NCBI GenBank assembly: GCA_023374045.1
Contig: CM041776.1
Coordinates: 479,745,375-479,809,374, forward strand
Length of the DNA stretch: 64,000 nucleotides
Source: Limonium bicolor
Taxonomy: Eukaryota; Streptophyta; Magnoliopsida; Caryophyllales; Plumbaginaceae
Direction of reading: 5' to 3'
This document shows, piece by piece, positions 56,461 to 64,000 of this stretch (positions are counted from its first letter, which is position 1; each line of letters starts with the position of its first letter). The notes beneath the pieces were generated by a model. That model searched no databases, was not told where the DNA came from, and saw only the letters and a program-made list of their open reading frames with translations. Both the position numbers and the translations under genes were made by a program.

Positions 56461-57361
56461 ATGTCTCACGCAAGCCTACTAGCGGTAGAAGAAGGTTCTG
56501 CACCAAATCGACCACCACTCTTCAATGGAGACAACTACACTCAGTAGAAGAATAAAATAGAGTTTCACATCAAGTCTGATGATCCAAGAATGTGGAGGTG
56601 ATAACACATGGAGAGTACACCTTTAGAACGCTCATGGACAAGACATATCTGTTGATAGCATGACAAATGATCAAATCAAGAAGCTAGTATCCAATGCTCA
56701 AGCCATAAGAATACTACACTGTGCACTACTACCTGAGCAATACTCCAAGATAGCCTCAGCCAAAACAGCTCAAGAGATTTGGAAAACTCTTGAGGTCACG
56801 TATGAAGGGAATGATGAGATAAAAAAGACTCGCACTGAGTTGCTGCTCACTCATTGGGAGCTATTCAAGAAGGAATATAAAGAAAGCATTTCTGAAATAC
56901 ATACAAGGTTCACCAAGCTGATCAACGTAATGTTGGTACTTGGAAGAACTATCTCAAATGAGGATCAAATTCAGAAGTTCCTCAGATCTCTTCCTGCCTC
57001 CTTCGACAGCAAGGTCAATGCCATGCAAGAAGTCTATGATCTGTCTAAGATGTCCTTGGCAGACATGTTAGGTTCCTTAATGGCGTTTGAGTTGAAACTA
57101 CAACAACGAAGCTCTGAAAGTTCAAAAGAAAAGGGAAAAAGCATAGCCCTACAGGTAGCTGAAAACTACGAGACAGAAGAAGACAATGATGAGATGGTCC
57201 TCTACGCTAAGAGGTACTTTTGAAAGTTCATAAAAAACCACATAAGGAAAGGAAGAGAGCCCAAGAAGATTGACGATCATCGCAAGAAGAACGATGATAA
57301 GTGTTTTGGATGCTCAAAGTGAGGGCATCACATCAAAGACTGTCCTCAACAACCACAAGAG
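56461..57361 (+). pseudogene. Sirevirus-2 gag, interrupted
   Basis: Same protein as at 28787. The N-terminus (56461-56650) has a stop in place of the expected Trp near 56545 and a frame change. 56660-57223 is open for 187 codons with LLTHWELFKKEYKESISE and LGRTISNEDQIQKFLRSLP. A stop at 57221 and another inside the zinc knuckle (CFGCSK, stop, GHHIKDCP, near 57302-57345) disable it. Insertion of the next element at 57361 removes the remainder. Confidence 0.88.
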
Positions 57362-58227
57362 TGTGGAGGGTGATTTTTCGGTATGAGGGTGATCTATGTA
57401 AATGTGGTCTGACTGAGAGGCCTAGATCCTAAAATTCCATTCTGTGGAGGGTGAAAACCCGTTATTCTAGCATCCCTCAAATACCTACTAAATCGTCTGT
57501 CTTTCCCAGAAAGCATAAGGGAGAGTGCAAGTGTGCACTACACCCGCTCTCAATGGGCTCCACGCGGACTTAGCGGAATTGACTAGAGTCGCCACCTAGT
57601 TTGACCTAAGGAACTAGGAAGGGAGGAGGAGGGTTCTAAGAACCGTTAGTTGACTCTGAGATTGTTTCCTATGGATAGGACTAATCTGGTCATGTCAGAG
57701 ATTCTATTGTGGGTTCGCACTGGGTTACACCCCTTAGAAGTGGCAACGACCACGACTTCGGATTGGTGCCCGAGGAAACCTCGGTCTCCAATTGTCAGGA
57801 TTGCCTTCTTTCAAAACCTTTGTTAGAGAGATTCAGTTAAAGCCAAAGGATAAGATTAGGATAGGAAGAAAGAAAGAGAGTGGATGAGGCGAGCTTTTCT
57901 GCCAAGCTGGCGCCAATAAGAAGAATTGGGGAATTCGGATGAGTATAGAATGAAAATTTGGGAAAGTCTGAGCTTGAGTGAATAAACAAGACTTGGAGTC
58001 TGATGGTTTGAAGCTTGTGGGAACCGAAGAAGGTTTGAATGTTTTGAGAGATATGAGAGTCAACTTAGAGGGGGAAAAAGGTTTTTTATTTGGAATGGGG
58101 TCACACCCTGTGTGGGTTGCCTACGTACTCAACCCCCTGTTGAGATCAGACCTTACGTAGTTCCGGTTTTTGGGTTTTGGAAGTTTTGATGTTTTTGAAG
58201 TGTTTGAAGTTTCGGGTGTGAGAAGGT

Positions 58228-58462
58228 AGTCTGTGAGACGCTCGGGTCTATGAGACGTTTGGGATATTTGGATGGTGAAAGGAAAGAGATATCGAAGTTT
58301 GTGAGACGCTCGGGTCTATGAGACGTTTGAAATCTTAAGTTGGTCGAAGTCTGTGAGACGCTTGGGTCTGTGAGACGCTCGGGTCTGTGAGACGCTCAAG
58401 TCTGTGAGACATTTGAATCATTGGAATGACAAAGTCTGTGAGACGCTCGGGTCTGTGAGACA
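58228..58462. repeat. 17-18-bp tandem units GTCTGTGAGACGCTCGG
   Basis: About ten units in clusters, variants CTATGAGACGTTTGGG and CTGTGAGACATTTGAA. Confidence 0.85.
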
Positions 58463-58469
58463 TTTAGAA

Positions 58470-58660
58470 TGTAAGGGAAATTGGGATGGAATTGAAATTG
58501 AATTGAAATAGAAGTTGAATCGGGGTTGAATGAATATTGATTTGAATTGGAATTGAAATGAATTTGGATTTGAATGAGTTTGGAATTGAATTGAATTTGA
58601 ATTTGGATTTGAATTGAATCTGAATGAAATTTGGTTTGAATTGAATTTGGGTTGGATTGG
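58470..58660. repeat. GAATTTGAATTGAAATTG purine-rich simple repeat
   Basis: Low-complexity run of GAATT/TGAA words; minus-strand frames over it translate to FNSNPN-type repeats and are not genes. Confidence 0.8.
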
Positions 58661-58679
58661 AAAAACGGGTCGGGTCAAA

Positions 58680-58870
58680 ATTTAGGTTGGTCAAAGTTTG
58701 GTTAGTCAAAGTTCGGGTCAAGGTCAAAGTTTGGTTGGTCAAAGTTCGGGTCAAGGTCAAAGTTGGACCGGGTCAAAGTTGGGTCAAAGTCAAAGCTCAG
58801 ATTGGTCAAAGTTGGACCAAGTCAAAGTTCGGGTTGGTCATAATTGGACCGGGTCAAAGTTGGACCGGAT
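58680..58870. repeat. GGTCAAAGTT(C/T)GG tandem units
   Basis: Ten or more irregular units built on GGTCAAAGTT with spacers GGTTGGTCAAAG or CGGGTCAAGGTC. Confidence 0.8.
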
Positions 58871-59140
58871 AGGGCCTTGGTCAAGGTTTGGGCCAGATTG
58901 GGCCTTGGTTGGGCTTTTGGGTTGAATTGGGCCTTGGTCAAGGTTTGGGCCTAAATGGGTATGGGTCCAGAATGAGTTTGGGTCTGAAATGGGTTTGGGC
59001 CCGAATTGGGTTTGAAACGGGCCTCGAATTGGGCTTTGAAATGGGCCTCGAATTGGGCTTTGAAATGGGCCTCGAATTGGGCTTTGAAATGAGCCTCGAA
59101 TTGGGCTTTGGAATGGGCCTCGAATTGGGCTTTATTTAGC
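58870..59140. repeat. GGGCC-rich repeats ending in a 24-bp tandem array
   Basis: GGGCCTTGGTCAAGGTTTGGGCC words lead into about five 24-bp units GGGCCTCGAATTGGGCTTTG, from 59018. Confidence 0.85.
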
Positions 59141-60349
59141 ATTTGAAGTGAATTGATGTTTAGATTTTGAAATTGACTGATTTTTGAAATGAAATTTGAT
59201 GATTTTTTTTTATTAGAATTGGAATGTTGATTGTGCATTTTATTCTGACATTAAGGGGTGATTTGAAAAGTTTTGAGGAAAACGGGTATCCCTCACATGG
59301 ACCGTGTCTAGGACCCGTATGCATTGAGGATACCCAAACCTAAGGCTTTTCTACAAAGGGGTGTCCTATGAGCTATCTAGGGCTTCCTATGTCCTTGGGC
59401 CTCTATATTGGGCTCGGCCTAACAATTGCCAAGCTAAACTACATAATATGTAAGATATGATAAAAACGAAATAATCGTGAAGTTAGAAATCAAAGATAAA
59501 TGATCAATAAATACAACCTGAAACTTAGGTCCAAACTTTATTTGTATAATGCATTTCACTCCATTTTTTTTAGACTCTAGCACTTACGCAAGGAAAGGCA
59601 ACATGAAATATAAGCCTAAAGTGACTGATCTGATTTTTATACTTTTCTAACTTTATTATAAACAATTTTTTTGGTAGAAACCTGAGCTACAACCTGATCA
59701 AATAAACAATAGACAACCCATAATTTTGGAGCCTTAAACCTATTCTAAACGTTTCTTCTCTTTTTTGTTTACAAAAAGAATGAGATTCGAATTAACTGAG
59801 CTATCTCCATTATGGACGAATTATAAACTGCATCATCGAACAATCAGAAGAAAAAAATCGAGACCCAATTTATTTTAATTAACCTATGCAGAAAAGAATT
59901 TGTTAAGCAGATAACAAAACTACTTTTTCATAGACAAGGAAGCATAAATGAAAACAAGGAATATACATGCTTGTGTATTCGGCAGGAGATGTATACGAAC
60001 CGAACATGGACAGAGATAAGATATTTACTGGCTGATTGTAGAATCATTTAATCGAAACATTCCAGCAAGGGAAATCACTCAAGAACAGAATTGCCACATA
60101 AGTATAAAATTGCCCCAAGTTAGAAACAGATACCGTTGATAGAAACATGGAATCCTCCTGTAAAGAGAATCAAAAGGCCGAGGTACAAAACAAAGAGCCG
60201 CAACGGTGCTGGAATGGAAACTCCTTCAGATTTGGTCTAGAGTGTTCAACTCTGTCCCGTATTTAACAGAACAAATCTGTGTACGAGAGATGTAGGTGCA
60301 ACAGTTCCAGAAATTTGTCTCGGTTTTGGAATAAACTACTCTCAGCATG
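59141..60349. other. Non-coding AT-rich part of the Ogre-like LTR
   Basis: No coding region, array or element end was recognised. Confidence 0.5.
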
Positions 60350-60352
60350 TTT

Positions 60353-61310
60353 CTTGTTCGCCAGGTTCCCAGCTCGACCATAGGGTTGCAAATCGCCGTG
60401 AGTGCAGAGCAGCTTATCGTTCCTTGTTCGCCGGGTCAGAAGCAAAATTACCGTTGTGTGAAGAATGATAGAGGCGAGAGCCTGTTATTCCTTGTTCTCC
60501 AGGTCGGGTGCAGAATTAACATCGATTTCTTCGTTCGGCAGCTTGGATAGCAAAATATCGATGGGAAGGAGAAATGAACAGAGGGAAGTATATTGTTCCT
60601 TGTTTTCCAGGTAGGATGCGAAATTACCGTCCGTGAGAAGATTACAAAGGCGGGAGCATGTATTTCCCTGGTTCGCCAGTTGATTGTAAAATACCATCGT
60701 GAAGAGAATGAACAGGAGGCAGAGCTTGACTCCTTGGTCGCCAGTTAGGTTGCGAAAATTACCGCCGGTGAAGGAATGAAACAGGCACAAGGCACATACC
60801 TCCTTGGTCGCCAGTTCGGGTAGCAAAATACCGTGAGTTTTGTTTTTGGTTTTACAGCAGCATGGAGAGGGGTAGTCGCTGGGTAGGGAGTGAGGGGGTG
60901 ATGGTTGTTCTTTATTCTGTGCGAAAGGAATGAAGAAGAAGGTCCTCTTTGTTTTTTTTTTGAAATGGAAGAGGATGATCGATGTACACAGTGATGGAGA
61001 AGAAGTTGGTAGAGCAGGCACGTCTCTTGACTGCCAGTTTGGCTTGCAAATTTTGTAAAAGAATGAAGAGGGAGTTGTATGCTTCTTGTATGCAGGTAGG
61101 TTGCAAAACAAAAACGTGGGTGAAGAGATGAAGAAAGGGCTGAGCATGTATGTTCTTGCTTTTGCCAGTTTGATGGCAAAATTACCGTAAGAAAATGCTG
61201 AAAGGGCTGAGCAGCAGTATGCTTCTAGTCATCAACCATGTGAAGAGAATGAACAGAGGGGAAGCAGATTTGTCCCTTGTTCAGCAATTGCGTTTTGCAA
61301 AAATGAAGAG
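60353..61310. repeat. About 68-bp degenerate tandem array shared with the CACTA element
   Basis: Units begin CCTTGTTCGCCAG(G/T)T and continue with GCAAAATTACCGT and GAAGAGAATGAACAG. Unit starts near 60353, 60423, 60491, 60598, 60667, 60733, 60802, then 61018, 61083, 61153 and 61274, with an interruption at about 60850-61010. The reverse complement gives the same phrase order as 7990-8500. A 220-codon minus frame over it is a by-product of the repeat. Confidence 0.8.
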
Positions 61311-61439
61311 AATGAGCAGGGCCGGCACGTTATTGTTCAACACGTGTGAAAAGAATGAAGGAAGGTGGAGGATGATCGATAGAATGGATAGAAAGGAATG
61401 TATGTGGCGGCTGCTCCCTTGTTTTCAGGGTTGAAAAAT

Positions 61440-62470
61440 GGAGTGTGGGCTACGGTTGTTGTATTTTTCTTTTATATGGAAAGGAACAGGGTTTTAGGGC
61501 TTGAATTGTGAGTATGAATTAACAGTCAGGATGAATCGAGGTACATCAACAGCCAAGAGTAAGCCTACGTAGATTTTTTTTGGTGTGAATGGAACGAACA
61601 GGAGAGACATTTAAAAAAAAAAAAAATTCAACCAACTAGCAACTCTAGATTCGAACACTAGACCTCCAAGCTATTCAACACCCACAATTAAACAACTAAG
61701 CTACAAAGCAATTCAATATAGCAATGCAGGAAATAACAAATGAGCTCTAATGCGAGCTAAACATGGAATAAAACACCCTATGCTCCTCCCGTGTTTCAAA
61801 ACCCAGGATCATTAGGTTCCTCAATGTACGTGCTAACCGGTTACGCTAACAATAAAACTCACTGTACAAATATGGGAAAGAATGCCATTTCGAACTGAAT
61901 AAATGTATAAAATAACAAATTGATATAAGAATAAGTACATAAGATGATGAAATCATACTAGCATGATGATGATGATGAAAATATAAACAACGTAATAAAA
62001 ATGGACACTGAATTAGATGCAATTAGTGATAAATGAGACAAATTAATGATAAATAATAATAATAATAATAACACGAACATGAAGTACCGATAACACTAAT
62101 AATAATGATAATATGTACATAAAATGATGAAAATGATTAATAAAGAAAATGCAAGTAGAAATATCAATGACATGAAATGAGATAAAGTAAACAAGTAGCA
62201 AAATAGCATGAACCAAAATAAAACGAATAGGCAACTAAATAAACGAATAAATAGAATCAACTAGCATGAAATAAACTGACAATAAAGTGGTGAAATAAGT
62301 AAATAACAAAAAATGGACGGATTTGAAAACAGATGCTTTGAAAATTGATTTTAAAATTTTTTTACCATAAAATGACAGTTTCTGGTATGCACATGAACAA
62401 GTTAAAAAAAAAAGAAAAAAAAGAAAAGCGACGACTCTCTTTTTTTATCTTTTGGATTTTTCTTTATAGG
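61440..62470. other. Non-coding, AT-rich, with short A- and ATG/AAT-rich tracts
   Basis: A run of A at 61613-61625, GATGATGATGATG near 61963, AATAATAATAATAATAA near 62054. Nothing else recognised. Confidence 0.6.
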
Positions 62471-62568
62471 GTGAGAATTTTTGGTGTCTACAGATGGCTC
62501 CCCTTGATTCAATTTTGCAAGCCCTTGCAGAATTGAATCAAGGTTGAGAGGGCGCCAAAAATTCTCAC
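62471..62568. repeat. Nested stem-loop at the putative LTR/interior junction
   Basis: The outer arms are GTGAGAATTTTTGG and CCAAAAATTCTCAC (14 bp, perfect). The inner arms (62502-62521 and 62524-62543) pair 20 bp with one mismatch around a 2-bp loop, beginning CCTTGATTCAATT. The junction TGTCTACA|GATGGC lies within it. Confidence 0.85.
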
Positions 62569-62651
62569 TACGGCTTTGTGGTGCAACGAGATGCGATCGT
62601 GAGGAAGATAATGCATGAATGCGACGGGAAGTGATATAATAGCTGAATGCG

Positions 62652-62905
62652 CGAGGACTTATTACGAGCCTCAACTGGACCTCTTGACATCCAGTCCTAG
62701 GGCTTATGACGAGCCTAAAATGCTAACAATGGATTGGTTTGGGGTGCACGAGGACTTAGGAGAGCCTCAACTGGACCTCTTGGCATCCAGTCCTAGGGCT
62801 TATGACGAGCCTAGAATGCGATTGAGAGTACGAGGACTTAGGAGTGCCTCAACCAGACCTCTTGACATCTAGCTATAGGACTTATGACGAGCCTATAATA
62901 CTTTT
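62652..62905. repeat. Three tandem units CGAGGACTTAGGAGAGCCTC, 82-97 bp
   Basis: Starts at 62652, 62749 and 62831. Each unit has CTCAACTGGACCTCTTG, CATCCAGTCCTAGG and CTTATGACGAGCCTA in order. Confidence 0.88.
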
Positions 62906-62917
62906 GATTGTGTACCG

Positions 62918-63930
62918 TACTAGTAGCGTAATAGCTGCCTAGCAGGTGGATGTGAAACAATCTTGCACTAGTAGCGTAATAGCTGCCTAGTGAAGGAAAA
63001 ACGGCGGGACCGCACTAGTAGCGTAATAGCTGCCTAGCGGGTTATGAAGTGAACGATCTCACACTAGTAGCGTAATAGCTGCCTAGTGGAGGAAAAAAGG
63101 CGAGACCTCACTAGTAGCGTAATAGCTGCCTAGCGGGTTATGAATTGGACGATTTCGCACTAGTAGCGTAATAGCTGCCTAGTGGAGGAAAAAAGCGGGA
63201 CCGCACTAGTAGCGTAATAGCTGCCTAGCGGGTTATGAAATGAACGAACTCGCACTAGTAGCGTAATAGCTACCTAGTGGAGGAAAAAAGCGGGACCGCA
63301 CTAGTAGCGTAATAGCTGCCTAGCGGGTGTAAAATGAAAGGCGACCATACTAGTAGCGCAATAGCTGTCTAGCAGGTGTAAAACGAAAGGCGACCGTACT
63401 AGTAGCGCAATAGCTGCCTAGCAGGTGTAAAACGAAAAATTCGACCGCATTAGTAGCGCAATAGCTGTCTAGCGGGTGTAAAATGAAAGACGACCGTACT
63501 AGTAGCGCAATAGCTGTCTAGCAGGTGTAAAACGAAAAATTCGACCGCACTAGTAGCGCAATAGCTGTCTAGCAGGTGTAAAACGAAAGACGACCGTACT
63601 AGTAGCGCAATAGCTGTCTAGCAGGTGAAAAACGAAAGGCGACCGTACTAGTAGCGCAATAGCTGTTTAGCAGGTGTAAAACAAAAAATTCGACCGCACT
63701 AGTAGCGCAATAGCTGTCTAGCGGGTGTAAAATGAAATGTGACCGCACTAGTAGCGCAATAGCTGCCTAGCGGGTGTAAAACGAAAGGCGACCATACTAG
63801 TAGCGCAATAGCTGTCTAGCAGGTGTAAAACGAAAAATTCGACCGCACTAGTAGCGCAATAGCTGTCTAGCGGGTGTAAAATGAAATGCGACCGCACTAG
63901 TAGCGCAATAGCTGCCTAGCGGGTGTGAAG
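62918..63930. repeat. CACTAGTAGCG(T/C)AATAGCTGCCTAG tandem array, about 21 units
   Basis: Unit starts near 62918, 62966, 63012, 63062, 63109, 63158, 63203, 63253, 63299 and 63348 onward. The first half alternates 46-bp units (tail GGAGGAAAAAAGCGGGACCG) and 49-50-bp units (tail GGGTTATGAA...GAACGA), a dimeric higher-order repeat. From about 63320 the units become 48-50-bp monomers with GGGTGTAAAACGAAA tails and GCGCAATAGC in place of GCGTAATAGC. CTAG near both ends lets each core pair on itself. Confidence 0.92.
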
Positions 63931-64000
63931 ATGCGTCAGATAGTAAGCAAATTTTGTGGGTATATGCAGATGATATGTGATGTGAGGTAATTAACCAATG
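63931..64000. other. Unassigned end of window
   Basis: Seventy bases of unique-looking sequence after the array; nothing can be said. Confidence 0.5.

Larger units (their letters stand above)
53814..57361 (+). mobile_element. Sirevirus-2 (same family as Sirevirus-1), 5' part
   Basis: The LTR starts at 53814 (TTTTAAGTCAAGATCC, its first TG altered), is interrupted by a solo LTR, and ends GTTTCA at 56404. The primer site TGGTATCAGAG follows at 56407 and gag at 56461. It inserted into the Tekay-like RT; the five bases before it are ATAAA, and the partner duplication should lie beyond the window. Gag is cut at 57361 by the Ogre-like LTR. The rest of pol and the 3' LTR are not in view. Confidence 0.9.
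57362..62492 (+). mobile_element. Probable Tat/Ogre-type LTR, about 5.1 kb, with start of interior
   Basis: The left end is sharp: Sirevirus-2 gag stops at ...CACAAGAG and TGTGGAGGGTGA begins. AAGAG (57357-57361) is the expected duplicated target. The right end is placed at TTTTTGGTGTCTACA (62492), a phrase typical of plant Ogre-like LTR ends, giving TGT...ACA termini. No second copy is in the window, so LTR identity rests on these ends, the unusual length (known for Ogre) and the lack of coding sequence. It could instead be two or more adjacent elements. Confidence 0.5.

Noticed and set aside
58464..59238. Frames rich in FNSNPN, GLELGF or KAQFEAHF repeats
   Set aside because: Translations of the tandem arrays in the long LTR; open in several frames.
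60485..61147. Minus-strand frame of 220 codons
   Set aside because: Produced by the roughly 68-bp repeat, with no start context or known domain; treated as repeat, although its origin from coding DNA is raised as a finding.
62966..62992. CACTAG...CTAGTG as ends of tiny CACTA transposons
   Set aside because: The motif recurs every 46-50 bp inside a tandem array without target duplications or subterminal repeats.
62918..63930. CRISPR-like look of regularly spaced repeats
   Set aside because: The spacers are not unique but fall into a few repeated variants, the repeat itself varies, there are no cas genes, and the context is a plant genome.

Overview
This window looks like repeat-rich nuclear DNA from a flowering plant. 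Almost everything that can be recognised is a plant transposable element: Ty1/copia and Ty3/gypsy LTR retrotransposons plus one CACTA DNA transposon. There is also the decayed 3' end of a plant-mobile-domain (PMD) gene. I see no rRNA, tRNA, CRISPR array or prokaryotic operon. The species cannot be named from the sequence.

Layout. 1-2250: AT-rich LTR-like DNA. 2251-3062: three exons of a PMD gene with one in-frame stop. 3.5-5.4 kb: a 74-bp duplication, a partly inverted 32-bp repeat array, a TG tract, and a TATA-led small reading frame with WExESL repeats. 5838-12992: a non-autonomous long-LTR element (called LARD-1 here) whose 5' LTR is truncated, carrying a CACTA insertion with 3-bp target duplications. 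12993-15.7 kb: unassigned DNA and a minus-strand Ty3/gypsy gag relic. 15784-22796: LARD-2, complete, with 2.7-kb LTRs, an initiator-Met-type primer-binding site, 1.56 kb of non-coding interior and a CTCTA target duplication. 22.8-26.06 kb: old non-coding repeat DNA. 26.06-27.22 kb: an Athila-like LTR fragment and a minus-strand copia integrase fragment.

From 27224 onward the sequence is a nest of elements. The host is a minus-strand Tekay/Del-like chromovirus whose LTR is cut into three pieces (27224-27610, 43738-44326, 50483-51468), followed by its integrase and part of its RT (51485-53813). The LTR holds a Sirevirus (27611-43737, TSD GTTTG) and a minus-strand Tat-like element (44327-50482, TSD GACGT). 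The Sirevirus in turn holds a non-autonomous Athila-like element (32010-37503, TSD ATATC) with an intact 401-codon gag-like ORF. The host RT is cut at 53813 by a second Sirevirus copy. Its LTR contains a solo LTR (54791-56297, TSD CCAGT), and its gag is cut at 57361 by what looks like a 5.1-kb Tat/Ogre-type LTR. That LTR runs to about 62492 and is followed by two tandem arrays up to the window end.

Two themes stand out. First, LARD-1, LARD-2 and the Tekay-like element share LTR ends, a polypurine-tract context and a GTCCGAAC/GTTCGGAC hairpin module, which suggests non-autonomous derivatives and their autonomous relative in one window. Second, several unrelated element types each carry an array of short, near-perfect inverted repeats with a stem unique to that type. 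All autonomous polyproteins here are frameshifted or interrupted, so nothing in the window appears able to move on its own.
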